Part shown: in pieces, positions 45,101 to 56,005 of the stretch
How positions within the stretch are numbered: position 1 is the first letter of the stretch
How the letters are laid out: each line of letters starts with the position of its first letter
Source of the DNA: Neoscytalidium dimidiatum
Lineage: Eukaryota; Ascomycota; Dothideomycetes; Botryosphaeriales; Botryosphaeriaceae
Reading direction: 5' to 3'
Assembly (NCBI GenBank): GCA_037367355.1
Contig: CM074701.1
Location: forward strand, 1,488,001 to 1,552,000
DNA: 64,000 bases
Notes under the pieces: model-generated
What the model was told of the DNA's origin: nothing
The model's database searches: none
What the model saw: the letters and a program-made list of their open reading frames with translations, nothing else
Program-made: the position numbers and the translations under genes

Positions 45101-48100
45101 ACTTTCATGAGGGGTAGGGATGATTTTCCATTATGAGTTCTTTAGTCACTGCATTTCAAAAGGTGCGTTTCAAGAGTCATGGAGCAAGTTTGGGTGGTAT
45201 GTAAAAGCAGGGGTTTTTATATCCAATGGGAAAACATTATCTTATACAGAAGTGGGAATACGCATTTGGATGGAGGATTCAGTGGTCACATTTGCCACTC
45301 ATGTCGATCGAGTCACGATCTTCGCGCACGATGCCTTGCTTTGCACACGATATCTTCAAGCGGCTTCTAGCAGCTCCATCTCCCTGTTCGTCTCCGGTGG
45401 CACTTCAACCAATCAGCCGTCACCCCATCTGCCGCGGCGGAATACCTTCTCGCGGATAAGATCGCTTCCTGAAGCACTTCCAACCTTGTCGCGAACTTGC
45501 AACATCACTATTGACGCCATACGATGTTGCCACAGCATCGTCGTGTGATCAGGCGTCTGGAAGCCGTTCTCCACAGTGACCCCCCAAGCCAATCCTATCC
45601 AAATACCCTGGACGAGCACCTGTGCCAGTAAGAGAGACGGATGTTTTGTCTATACTGGGCTGTGCAAACTTTTGGTTTTAGTAACAAGATGTTCGTCTGA
45701 GGCCGTAGGCTGGAGGTGCGACGTGTGCTTAGACCCACAACATCTCTGGTCGAGACGTACAGTGTCTCGAAACGCAATGCGCATGCTCCCGGAATTGTGG
45801 TGCGCTTACTGCTACGCGAGTCCGGTCGCACACTGGCTACTGCACCAGCAGCTTCGGCTATACGGTATTCGGGTGGTCCGGGAGAACACATGTCGAGAAG
45901 CTGCCCTTTTACTCATCCGCAACCCTTTCCTACCGTACCCGCAAACTCCTCGTTCGCCCGCACGACCCTGACCTACGTTTCGAAGCACCGCAGTCTGGCC
46001 AGCGCCATCCGGACCGCACAGGCTGAGTTATGTCCGGTCCGGCGCGCATGCACGCGCCGAAAAGGGGTTGATGTTGGTCAGGTGCAAGAGCGCAAGTTGG
46101 CTCGACTGCTCTCGGCGCCACGATGCTCTCAGCAACACAGACACCCGGATACCACACTACGTCTACAACATGGGTTCTTCCTTCTAGCCTCCCACTATGG
46201 CTCCGGATATTACTGTGTATGAGGCTGTCCGGCGCTCACCAACACTGTTGTGCTGTCGTAAAAGGCCCCAGGTTTGCTGCGCCTGATGCTCCCTGGGACT
46301 CACCAACATCAGCCAGTATCAGACGCAGGGTCTCTGATGTCCCGCCAGGGTCTTCCGTGGAACGCCTGATAGACAAGAAAGTTTATCCGGACACCTCTTC
46401 CCCATATACGAATTACACGATCATTCTCCGTGAAGTGGTGGAACTTTCCAAGCCCAGGTCTATGCGATGATACATCCACCGTGGCGCCGAGTGTCGAACG
46501 GCCCCTTGGACCCATTTTTGGCGCTGTATTGCAAAGCGGGCTGTATTATGGGCTCGCACTAAAGTTCCCGAACTGACCAATGGACCGTGGCTGAAGCGTC
46601 CTTTCGGCGCAGGCGTCCGAATGGCACTAGGCACTAAAGGGTTGGCACGGAATTTCCGGGTTGAAAGGACAGGTGGCTAGATGCGATGCTTCTATCCTCG
46701 ATCGCCTTAGTTTTTGATATGCACATACTCATTGCGGCTCAGCAAGTGAGGAAAAGGACCATTCTACGAACTACAACACGGTTTATTTGGGCAGTTGAAG
46801 CAGTCATCTAGATGTGGATGTTGCGAGTAGTAGGTGACATATATGTCCGGACGGATGCTTTAGTTGCCCATACCCATTGGCTGAAGAGAGTGCAAGGAAC
46901 CCCATCGTGTGGAGCGAAGGCAAAAATATTTTTGGGCCGTCAACCGTGGCGGCTGCGTGTCGTGATGGAGCACGTTTGGTGTTAGGAATTACGTCTCGAC
47001 ATCTGCCTGGAGGCAATACTCATCGGGTACTGATTACAAGTACCGGCTATGAGTACCGGGCCCGCTTTTGAGGGAAAGATTATAATTTGGAGGAGAAGCC
47101 TGTGTTCTCCCATGATAGATTGGCTAAAATTGTTTAAACGATGCCTTTCATATGTGTCTCAAAGGTGGCAAGCTTGCGTGGCTCCTGCAACCGGTGATCG
47201 AACAGTGTGCCTTCTATCATGGATGCCTGGGATCACAAGTGCGGGGTTAAAAGGGTGGCGCTTTCTTGGTGCGGTCTTTCTTCTGCGATGCACTGCAGCA
47301 CTCTCAGATCATGAACATCCCCTCCAGTCAAGATACCGTGCGCACATCGCCTCCTCCGACTGTAATGCTGAGGTTTCATCGAGCCACATTCAGAGTGGAA
47401 TTATCCGACTGGCTTCGATTGACAAGTCTACTGGAGACTTGACAGATAAAATCAACTGTTTGGAGTTGGTCACCATATCCGTTACCCTCAGGAACACTTG
47501 AATGAGAACAGTCTACTGACAACAACGCAGAAAACTGGTTGTACTGCAATGGAGGTCTTGCAAAAATTGTCAAGAGCCATCACGACGGCCCGATCTACAC
47601 TTGAATGATCTGCACGGACACTGATCTTTGCGTCGATTACTACAATGAACGGATTCGTTGGAACAAAGGCGATCCCTTCACCGGCTGGCAACCTTTCTGC
47701 GGCAGGGGCCATCATTACGGCAAGCATCCGCTCGAAGGATGGAAGGGAATTGGAGACGGCGTGATCGAGATTAGAGAAGAGAGACTGGAGTTTTAAGAAT
47801 GGCTCGAGCAAGTGAAGGGGAGGTGGAAAGATGCTTTGGTGGAATTTTGGAAACGGAAGGAGGGGGTCCATGATGTCCTATAAGGCTGATCGCCAGCGCA
47901 ATGCTGTCGGCATCATGCAGATTGAATCGTCTCTCTACTCGTTTTCCCTCCCTTAATGCCTGATTTTCCGTTCAAGTAGCTGATCGTGGACACGGGAAAC
48001 GGCCTCACGTACTATGGGACGGACTTGTACTCATTACACACTAGTACTTCAACATTGCCATACATGTAAAGCCTTGAGTAAAAACCGGTTCTACCATGGA

Positions 48101-48277
48101 TGCGGATAAAAAGGCTTTTACAGCTTGGCTTGTGTGTCAGCCATGCCATGCCAGTTCAATAACCCTCTTTTTCTACAGATTCAAGCTGCTCAAACACTTT
48201 TTAGATGACTTTTGATTACCATTACCACTACACAATGTTGTATATTCTATGTATCCTCTCACTTCGGTCAAAACAAC
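45101..48277. other. Convergent gene-poor interval (3.2 kb)
   Basis: Between LYS4 and the secreted hydrolase I see only short overlapping frames. The most coding-like is a 63-codon plus frame at 47605-47796, immediately preceded by an in-frame stop and without a usable acceptor; I do not call it. Confidence 0.5.
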
Positions 48278-49474
48278 CTAAAATCCGGCGTTCTCCAAAA
48301 AGTCGTGAGCGGCGCTGAACGTCTCATTAGCAGAGTAATGGAAGTTCAGGCAGTGACCCGAGTTCGCCACATGCTTAGTATGGTAGTCCGCATTGGGGAA
48401 CAAGCTGTGCGTTCGCTCAAGGTAGCCTGTGCAGTCGGCCTCCCCAAGGAGCGGCAGAGCCAGGCCGCAGAAGATCTGATCCTTGTGGCCGGTCAGGATG
48501 AGGACGGGCTTGTCGAAGTCCTCGGCGATGTCGTTGACGAAAAGCGTGCTGACGGCCTCACCGAGAGTGTAGGTGCCGCGGTTGAGCCAGTCGCGGTACA
48601 CGACGCTGGCATCCCACTCGGAAGGGGTGTTGGTGTAGAAGACGCCACGAGCGCCGACCTCGTTCGACATGGCCATGTAGCCGAGAGGCAGGTGGCCGAA
48701 CTTGTCGGGCTCGACGAGGGCGGCAGGAGCGCCCAGAGGAGACACGACAACGCCGGCGATGGCCTGCTTCAGGGCGGACGTGAAGCCGGTCAGGATCAGG
48801 GCGTCGACGTCGCCGGCGTAGCGGGCGGCCAGCGTGTTTCCAATCAGCGAGCCGTACGAATGGCCGACGTAGGCGATCTTGGTGAAGCTGCGGCCCCCGA
48901 TGTCGCCGCGCCGGAGGGCCTGCACGACCTGGTGGGCGACCTCGACGTGGGCAGGCTTCTGCACGACGGTGACGGGGTCCGGGTGGTCGGAGGCACCGTT
49001 GCCCAGCCGGTCGATGGAGAGGGTCGGGTAGCCAAGCGCGGAGGCGTGGGCGAGCCACGAGTACGCATCTCCTTCCCAGCCGGATAGGCTGCCGCCACCG
49101 GACCAGTAGTTGCGGTCGTAGGTGATGCCGTGGACGAGCAATTGGATGGTGTCTGAGCGGCCGGGAATTTGGGCTTCGGGCTCGCAGAAGCGGCCGGCGA
49201 TGTTGTAGGTGCCGTTCACGAGAGCGAGCTGCAGCTCGTTACCGATGCCATTGAGCAGCTGCTCGACACCGGCGAGGCTCAGGGTCGCGTCTTCCAATCC
49301 TGAAACGAGGTAGTCCGGGACGACATGGTTCTTGGCGGTGATGGTGACGGAGAGGCTTACATCCGAGCACGTCGGCCCGCTGCGCTTAGCTGGTACCGGT
49401 GCAGGCGCGGCTGCGCTGAGGCCGAGGTGGAGGAGGATGAGGGCAGAACGGATGGATGAAGCGAGCGACGGCAT
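48278..49474 (-). CDS. Secreted alpha/beta hydrolase
   Basis: A single exon encodes 398 aa with an N-terminal signal peptide (ALILLHLGLSAAAPAPVPA). The alpha/beta-hydrolase triad is readable: nucleophile Ser206 in GHSYGS, Asp332 in LILTGHKDQIF and His374 in NSGHCLNF. The oxyanion region HGITYDRNYW (about 115-124) and GYPTLSIDRLGNGASDHPDP fit the fold. Several cysteines and NGT/NET sites agree with secretion. This is a broad fungal family of extracellular esterase/lipase-like hydrolases; the substrate cannot be told from sequence. A cap-like section lies between strands 6 and 7 (about 235-305). The antisense frame of 291 codons is a shadow of its codon use. Confidence 0.88.
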   Translation of the reverse strand: MPSLASSIRSALILLHLGLSAAAPAPVPAKRSGPTCSDVSLSVTITAKNHVVPDYLVSGLEDATLSLAGVEQLLNGIGNELQLALVNGTYNIAGRFCEPEAQIPGRSDTIQLLVHGITYDRNYWSGGGSLSGWEGDAYSWLAHASALGYPTLSIDRLGNGASDHPDPVTVVQKPAHVEVAHQVVQALRRGDIGGRSFTKIAYVGHSYGSLIGNTLAARYAGDVDALILTGFTSALKQAIAGVVVSPLGAPAALVEPDKFGHLPLGYMAMSNEVGARGVFYTNTPSEWDASVVYRDWLNRGTYTLGEAVSTLFVNDIAEDFDKPVLILTGHKDQIFCGLALPLLGEADCTGYLERTHSLFPNADYHTKHVANSGHCLNFHYSANETFSAAHDFLENAGF

Positions 49475-50412
49475 GTTGGAAGGGAGCGGATCCGGTCAGA
49501 ACTCTGGGCTCGATGAGAGACCACAGTCCTGTGAGGACGGATCTTGAGGGTCATGATTGCTTAAGAACACTCAGATCGCGGGCCGGATCTGAAGTTCGAA
49601 TGCATCCGGCGATAAAATGAAGATGTGCGTGCTCATGGAGCTGGGACCATGCTCCGGAGGCTGCACCGGCTGCTCGGACCGCGCTCGCGTGAGCTGGCCT
49701 TGGGAATTGGCGAGGAGGTCGAGTCGTGTTCGCCCCGAATGGAGTATTAGCCGGCCGTATATCTGCCAAAGAAAAGCTTAGCCTTCACTGCCCCTTATTG
49801 CGTAGTTTCCCATCACCCACGTGGTGGATGGACCAGTCCGAAAGAGCCGATCAACGGCTGCCAGAGATGCCTGTCAGTGCCCGTCATATTCTCCCATGAA
49901 AGACGAACCGGCTGTGGAAAGGACGCTTGCAGAGGCCGGACTCGATGTGCTTCGTTGAAAGGAGATTCTTGTGGAGATCAGTCTCGCAGCTCCACTCCTA
50001 AATTTGTAATTCAGCATCTACTGTAAGCGATTGAGTACGTATTGATCAGCGTTGAAGGCAGATCGACGACGTCAAATGATATTCCCGAGGTCAGCCAAGG
50101 CTCTGCTCTGCCTTGCAGCCAATCATGTCTTCATCTTCAACCGAGGCAAATGTCACCGGCTTAGTTCACAACACTTAGCACCGGATGTGCGCCGGAAGGC
50201 ACGAAGTAAAGAACCGTCCACATTCAAGCTATTGAGCTCGTCCAAGCCAGAGGCTGCGTTGACATTGCTTGTGGTAAACGCACCGAACTTCCTCATTACC
50301 CCATGGATTTGACTGTTACCCCCAACGATCGAGGAAATAATTTGCAACGGGTTGCTGCAGTGGGGCCCGACATTTCCATGTGATTGATGGACGAGAGGCC
50401 CTTGTTCAGCAG
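49475..50412. other. Intergenic: promoter of the secreted hydrolase, 3' flank of the VOC gene
   Basis: No gene is supported in about 0.9 kb. Confidence 0.5.
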
Positions 50413-51063
50413 CTACACTATCAACGGAGTGCTCGTGAGATCTCGTGGACCAATATTTGGCCTTTCCAAAAAGGATTCGGCAGACTCTCCTCCTTCAAGC
50501 TTCCTGATGACTTCCTCTGGGTCAAAATCAACACCGATCGGGTTCTCCGCAAAAGCTTCGCTCTGCATGAACGCCGTCGCCTCGTCGGCAGAGTCGACAG
50601 CATCCACCTGAGTCTCCAGCTGGTTTCCATCCGGATCCTTGTAGTAAATGCTGAATGTGATACCATGATTGACGCACCAAACCGGCTCTATACCTAGCTC
50701 CTTCCTCTGACTGTAAGCTGCAAGGAGGTCATGGATTGAGTCGAAGGCGAAGGCGATGTGCTGTCAAAGCTGATCAGCACCGGAGTCTTCCACTACACTG
50801 GCTATTCTCACCTCGAGACCAGACGTCTTGACGTCCTTTGGACCAATTCCCGGGATTGCCGCAATCGCAACGCGGTGATGCTCATCATCGTACGTGATGA
50901 AAGAGAGAAAGTCATTGCCGTATGACACTTGACCGCCCAAGAAAGTCTCGTAGAACTTGACCATCTTCGGATACGTCTCAACCTGTGTCCGGAGGACTAC
51001 ATGTGCCAGTTTTATGGGTGAGACAACTTTTGCGCTTCTGCCGTCCTCGTTGATGTCCACCAT
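50413..51063 (-). CDS. VOC (glyoxalase/dioxygenase-fold) family protein
   Basis: Two exons (51063-50812 and 50760-50413) give 199 aa. The protein shows the paired beta-alpha-beta-beta-beta units of the vicinal-oxygen-chelate superfamily. Metal-ligand-type residues are His21 (PIKLAHVVLRT), His85 (GLEHIAFAFDSI) and Glu133 (KDPDGNQLETQVD). Relatives include glyoxalases, extradiol dioxygenases and antibiotic-resistance proteins; annotations such as biphenyl-diol dioxygenase are common but untested in fungi. The 51-bp intron (GTGAGA..CAG) is phase 0 and joins GLE to HIAF. I start at the methionine of MVDINEDGRSAK; the in-frame sequence before it has no upstream ATG with family support. It lies downstream of ABZ1 on the same strand. 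Confidence 0.85.
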
Positions 51064-51694
51064 GATACTTTTTGCCTGCGCTTCGCTGTGGTTTATTGAC
51101 ACTTCGTTGCTGGAAGTCCCGCAAGGGTAGACCAACTTGCTTTGTTAAATACCCTTTGGACTCCGCATGCATCATGCTATTTCCGATCCCTGCAGTCAAG
51201 GTGGTTCCGAAAGCCGAGTCCGATGGCCTGACTACGAGCCAATCCCACTTCGGCCCACACCCGGCTTATGTGAGACGACGCGCATTAACATTAGTTACAC
51301 AGTTGGTCATCTGATTGTGCACCATGCTCTCGAACTTCTGATCGGCAAATTTTATGAGAGGAATTCGTCTCCGGTTCCAAGTGGTCGGAAGAATGATGTA
51401 AAAGTCCAAAAAGCCACCGCGAGCGTTGAGCTCGCTAGCAACCATCTAATACCCAAACCCATTGCTATGCTCGCTGTTGAATGCTGAAGAGATTTCCTCG
51501 AGAACGCCTCACACCTGCCCAAAGATCCGACTCACATCAGTATCACCCTAAAGTCGAAGGCACATTCGACATGTGTTGAGAAAAAACTAACACCTCCAAA
51601 ACAATACCACAGAACATAGCCGGTTCCAGGCAAGTATCCAGTGTTGAAAGAGCCCACATTCCCCTCATCACTTCCTGATTCATACGCACTTCCA
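51064..51694. other. Intergenic: VOC gene promoter and ABZ1 3' flank
   Basis: Only short frames; nothing supported. Confidence 0.5.
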
Positions 51695-54355
51695 TCACTC
51701 GTCACCAACCTCCACGTTCGCATCGAACACCCTCAATGCACTTTCCAACTTAACCAACATCTCCGCATACTCCCCCTCGGGCGTACTTTGAGCCGTCACC
51801 GCCCCACCGGCACCAACCCGCCACACCTCCTTATCGGGCTGGTCTTCAGCACGTTCCGCATCCCACCTCCACGCAGTCCTGATGACGACGGAGAAGTCGC
51901 CGCCACCGCCGACGTCCAGATAGCCCAACACGCCCGAGTATATGCCGCGCGGCTGGCCTTCCTCGATAGCATGCAGCAACTCGCATGAGCGCTTCTTGGG
52001 GGCCCCGGTCATGGAGCCTGGTGGGAGCGAGGCGTGAAGAATATCGATGCCCGAGGCGCAGCAGTCGGGTCGACGGGCTTTCTCCTGGAATTTCCGCTTG
52101 GGAATCGGGGAAGATGAGTGCAGCGGATGCGAGGCCGAGACGCCTGGACAGGGTGATGAAAGGGGCGATGCAGCAAGCGACGACGAAGATGAACATGTTG
52201 AGATGCTGACGTGGTCGGAATCTTCGTCTTCGGATATATCGGCGCTGGCGGGAATAACAGCATGCATGCGTTCGGAAACACGCTTCTCTGCGCCAGACCC
52301 TTCACACGCCCATGATCCAGTCAGGTCTCCCTCGATGACGCTGACCAGCTGCCACACTGTCTCGTACTCTTCAATACCCATCAGTTTACTTACACGGACG
52401 TTCCCTGCGCCGACAACACCGTGAAGGTCGTGACGCACTAGATCGACGATCATCAGGTTCTCAGCCCGCTCCTTCGAGCTGTTCAGGATGCGCTCCGCAT
52501 CTGCCCGTGTCAGACCCGCCTCCTTTCTGACCGTACCTTTGATGGGTCTGTATTGGCAAAGGCCCTCCCGGGTCCAGGAGAGGAAGCGTTCCGGGCTGCT
52601 GCTGAGGATGTCAACGCCAGAGCCGCGCGGACCCAGGCGCATGTAGGCCCCGAAAGGGGCGGGGTTGAGATGGCGAAGACGAGTGTAGAAGTGCCAGGGA
52701 AAAGATGCGGATGGAGAGGAGGGGAGATGGATGGTGGTTTGTGAGGTGAGGCAGAGCTCGTAGGAATCCCCCGCGCGGATTGATTCTTGGCAGCTGCGGA
52801 CTTTGGCCTCGTAGGAAGATTGTGTGGGAATTGTGACAACGGAGTCTGCGAAAATAGAGGAATTATAGACATGAGCAGGCATCTGCGAAGAGTGGGATCT
52901 ATCGATCCGGCGGGCCGTTGTTTGTATCCAGTCAAAGTCACCGTCGCGGGTGCTTTGAATATACATCTGGCGGGAAATGTGATCAATGACAATACTCCGC
53001 GTAACGAACACCAAGGAGAGGTCTGGTCTGCGGTACTTGCTTGCGGATCGCGATTGCCCAGATGGCTGAGTCGGCTTCACATGGATAGTTTCTAATCCAG
53101 CCTCGTACGAGACGAATCCGACTAAGCCACCCCAGAACGGAGAATCTCGTGGTCCGTCAGTGACCCGCGTCACAGCCATCAAGTGCCTGAGGTACGACCA
53201 GACGTCTGTCTGCTCTTCCCGATGTATGAGCTCTTGGCCAACCCAGAGCTCTAGGATTTGGCCGTCAGCGAAGTATTCCACGCGTAAATTCCTCTCCTTC
53301 TCCAAACAACCGATGATAGATCTGCTGCCGGTCTCTGCCCGAACTGGTTGTTTCTGCTTATTTAATCCGGATTCCAGCAAAACAGCCTCGTGGCCGGGAA
53401 GTTCGAGAAGTTCGCAGATTCGGCGAACGTCGGCCTCAACGGAGTAGAGGCATTCGTATGCAACCACGCTACCAGGACGGTTTACCAGAGAGTCCCGAAG
53501 GAGCAGACAGTGCGTACGATGCCATGAGCTTGGGTCCTGACGGGGATGTGTCTCCTTGGTCGTATGGCCGATAGTCGACAATTTTCTCAATCCTTTTGAG
53601 CTGTTCCGCGGTGTCCGCCCAAATTTTCCAGGTTGTTGAGCTGACGACCAGGACCTTGCCTGAGTCCACCAATTTTGGATTATCTTGGCACCTTCTGAGC
53701 CCGTGCAAATTGACTCGGGATGATACTGAACGCCCCAGAATGGCTTCGTGTTGTGCTTCACCGACATCAGCACAGGCCCGTTCTCAGAGCTGTCACAGTC
53801 CCAAGCGAGGGGCGTCAGATCTGGGCATGTTGGCGAAGGTAGCCAATGATCTGTTAACGAAGTGGAGCTCTGTGTAGATGACGGAAAGCCAAGAACCACG
53901 CGAAGAGAGTGATATTGAGTTGCATGGACTTCATGCAGACCGTCGAAAAGGGAAGATGCTTGGTGCAAAACTTTGGTGACAATGCCGTGGCGGGGCTCAG
54001 GGAGCCTTTGGATATCAGCGCCGAAAGCGTGGGCTAAGCTCTGGAATCCCAAGCATATTCCAAGAACAGGCAAAAGCTGATCGTCAGGCAGAGACCACAA
54101 GGTCGAAATCAGGCCAGTGTCGCGGAGATTAAGGACTGAACCTGGGCCTGGACCAGCAACCACAGCGTCGAAACCTTGCAAGAAAAGGTAAAAGTCTCGA
54201 GGTGGGCGCTGGATAAAGGCCGGGTCGTCGATATGGATGGTGGTCACCCGTGCGCCGAGGGAGAGCTGCAAGAGGGCAACAATGTTGTTGGCGAATGAAT
54301 CGTAGGCGTCGATGAAAAGAATGCGGGGAGCCGCACAGATTCCATCTTGGTCCAT
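51695..54355 (-). CDS. ABZ1: Para-aminobenzoate (aminodeoxychorismate) synthase, fused PabA-PabB
   Basis: This bifunctional enzyme makes 4-amino-4-deoxychorismate for folate synthesis. One uninterrupted frame encodes 886 aa. Residues 1-230 are a class I glutamine amidotransferase: LFIDAYDSFANNIV, AGPGPGSV, nucleophile Cys101 in GICLGFQSL, and His212/Glu214 in YHPES. The C-terminal part is the PabB chorismate-binding domain: DSYELCLTSQTT, GSGVDILSSSPERFLSW, ENLMIVDLVRHDLHGV and PGSMTGAPKKRSCELL. PIKGT contains the active-site lysine that marks aminodeoxychorismate synthase; anthranilate synthase has PIAGT. A Ser-rich, acidic insertion of about 95 residues (about 681-778) sits just before PGSMTGAPK. 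It is divergent from the zinc-finger gene. Confidence 0.95.
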   Translation of the reverse strand: MDQDGICAAPRILFIDAYDSFANNIVALLQLSLGARVTTIHIDDPAFIQRPPRDFYLFLQGFDAVVAGPGPGSVLNLRDTGLISTLWSLPDDQLLPVLGICLGFQSLAHAFGADIQRLPEPRHGIVTKVLHQASSLFDGLHEVHATQYHSLRVVLGFPSSTQSSTSLTDHWLPSPTCPDLTPLAWDCDSSENGPVLMSVKHNTKPFWGVQYHPESICTGSEGAKIIQNWWTQARSWSSAQQPGKFGRTPRNSSKGLRKLSTIGHTTKETHPRQDPSSWHRTHCLLLRDSLVNRPGSVVAYECLYSVEADVRRICELLELPGHEAVLLESGLNKQKQPVRAETGSRSIIGCLEKERNLRVEYFADGQILELWVGQELIHREEQTDVWSYLRHLMAVTRVTDGPRDSPFWGGLVGFVSYEAGLETIHVKPTQPSGQSRSASKYRRPDLSLVFVTRSIVIDHISRQMYIQSTRDGDFDWIQTTARRIDRSHSSQMPAHVYNSSIFADSVVTIPTQSSYEAKVRSCQESIRAGDSYELCLTSQTTIHLPSSPSASFPWHFYTRLRHLNPAPFGAYMRLGPRGSGVDILSSSPERFLSWTREGLCQYRPIKGTVRKEAGLTRADAERILNSSKERAENLMIVDLVRHDLHGVVGAGNVRVSKLMGIEEYETVWQLVSVIEGDLTGSWACEGSGAEKRVSERMHAVIPASADISEDEDSDHVSISTCSSSSSLAASPLSSPCPGVSASHPLHSSSPIPKRKFQEKARRPDCCASGIDILHASLPPGSMTGAPKKRSCELLHAIEEGQPRGIYSGVLGYLDVGGGGDFSVVIRTAWRWDAERAEDQPDKEVWRVGAGGAVTAQSTPEGEYAEMLVKLESALRVFDANVEVGDE

Positions 54356-56005
54356 GTCGCCGAACGATATTGCAGAGCAGCAACGGGCTGCTGGTGATCA
54401 AAACTTGAAACGGCAAAGAGCTCTAGAGGAGCACTTTGTTCCGGAAGACGGCGATGTGCAGGCGGGAATCGGGGTGGTTGCAAATCGGAGGATATCTCAA
54501 AGCGGGAAGAGTAGATTAAGGGAGCTGCACACGGATTCCAAGGAAAACCACATCGGAGGGAAACGGGGCGAGAATAGGGTGGAGAGGGCCGGAGTGATAG
54601 TGGAAGACGGAGAAAAAAAAAAAAATAGGCCGCCGAAAGAAGTCCGAGATGAGTCAGTCCATGATGGTGGAAACATGAGATGTGAGCTCCGGTTGACTCG
54701 CGAAAAAACGTCCAGAAGCAGGCGTCGCAACTGCGAAAATAGTCGCAGCGGCTACTCTGCAGAGAGATGAAACTCCGCGCGAAGAGAGGGACAAGGGTTG
54801 GAGTGCGAAGGCATGAATGTGCGCGAGGTGGGCGGCTGAGCGGCAGCGTTCGGAGCTGGCCTGGGCATGTCGCCGACGCGAACCGAGACGGGCGGCGCGG
54901 TGTCAGCGGCAGTCAGCGGCAGGCACAGGCAGCGGCAGTGGTAGCGGCAGAGATCAGGCTCGCACGCTATTATTGTATGTACAGTATTGTACTGTACATG
55001 CCTGCCTAGCGTGCCCCAAGCTGTTCTCCGCTGTTGCTGATCCTCAGCCTTACCCCGGTACCTGTCCATTTCAAGTAGCCCAAAGGCGAAATGCACCCTC
55101 ACCCGGGCCTCTGCACGCCGCATCCCTGCCCACGCGAGAGATGCCGTCAAGTTTCGCTGACCTGCGTCTAGAAAGAACTCGCCGATCCTTGCGCCACCCT
55201 CACATCATCTATTTTACTCCTGCCCACCATGCTTACCTGTGGAGCAGAGGCTGCGCTGCTGTCCGAGCCATCCATATTTAACGCCAACCATCATCGCTGG
55301 TGTCGATCTAGCCAGCCATCACTGTCGTGCTACTGCTCCTTAGCCTCAGGATCTGGTCTCTGTGCAGTCCGGACGGGCCCAGGCTGTGCGCATGCGTTGA
55401 GGAGGAGATGGACCCTATGTGGCAGGCAGGGACGATGGCTGGTGCGACGGGCGTGCAACAGCAACCCGCCATGGCCACGCGCCAAGACAGAGGCGCGTGG
55501 AGCGGCAGATGGCTTCGCAGAGGCTTCGCAGATGGCTTCGCAGAGGCTCCGCAGAGTCGAACGGTCGACACCGCGCACGAGCGGCGGGTCGAGGGCGGGC
55601 TGCGTACTTATGGGAGGCGGAGTGCGCCCCCGCTGTAAGGCATGCGGCGCTTGGCGGAGGCTTGAGCGGGATCGGGCCCCCGGACTGGGGCGTCGGGAAG
55701 TGGTACACGAGAACGGCGCCGCGGCCGAGATCGCCGCCGGCGCGACACCATGCAACGGGCTGCAGCAGCTCACATTCCTGGTGGAGACGCGCGAGAGACA
55801 GCTGGTGCGGAAGCAGGCCGCCGCGTCGCGCAGGAACTAACTCCGGCTTGGATAAGCACGATCGGGCCGTCCGCACGCCCGTGTGCGAGGCTAATCCAGT
55901 GCCGCCCAAAATAGACAGCTGGCCGAGCGCTGCCGTCCGCCGTGGAGAAAACGCCGCCCGCCCCTCGTCCCCTCCGCCGTACCTGTCCGCTAGACGCGTC
56001 CAGTT
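54356..56005. other. Divergent region between ABZ1 and the zinc-finger gene (1.65 kb)
   Basis: No gene is called. It holds CAGCGG-type simple sequence near 54900-54950 and a 23-bp tandem duplication at 55506-55551. GC-rich frames around 55.2-55.9 kb overlap on all frames and look like composition artefacts. Confidence 0.5.
55506..55551. repeat. 23-bp tandem duplication
   Basis: Two adjacent 23-bp units (55506-55528 and 55529-55551) differ at one position; each is itself built from two similar GCTTCGCAGA-type halves. Confidence 0.85.

Noticed and set aside
47049..47796. Two adjacent small plus-strand ORFs, possible spliced secreted protein
   Set aside because: The second frame is preceded directly by an in-frame stop with no usable acceptor after it, and the first lacks a clear signal peptide at its start.
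48212..49087. 291-codon plus-strand ORF
   Set aside because: It is antisense to the secreted hydrolase, which has a signal peptide and full triad; the ORF is Val/Gly/Asp-rich from mirrored codon use and has no domain.
55506..55551. Possible CRISPR-like direct repeats
   Set aside because: Units are contiguous without spacers; it is a simple tandem duplication in a fungal genome.
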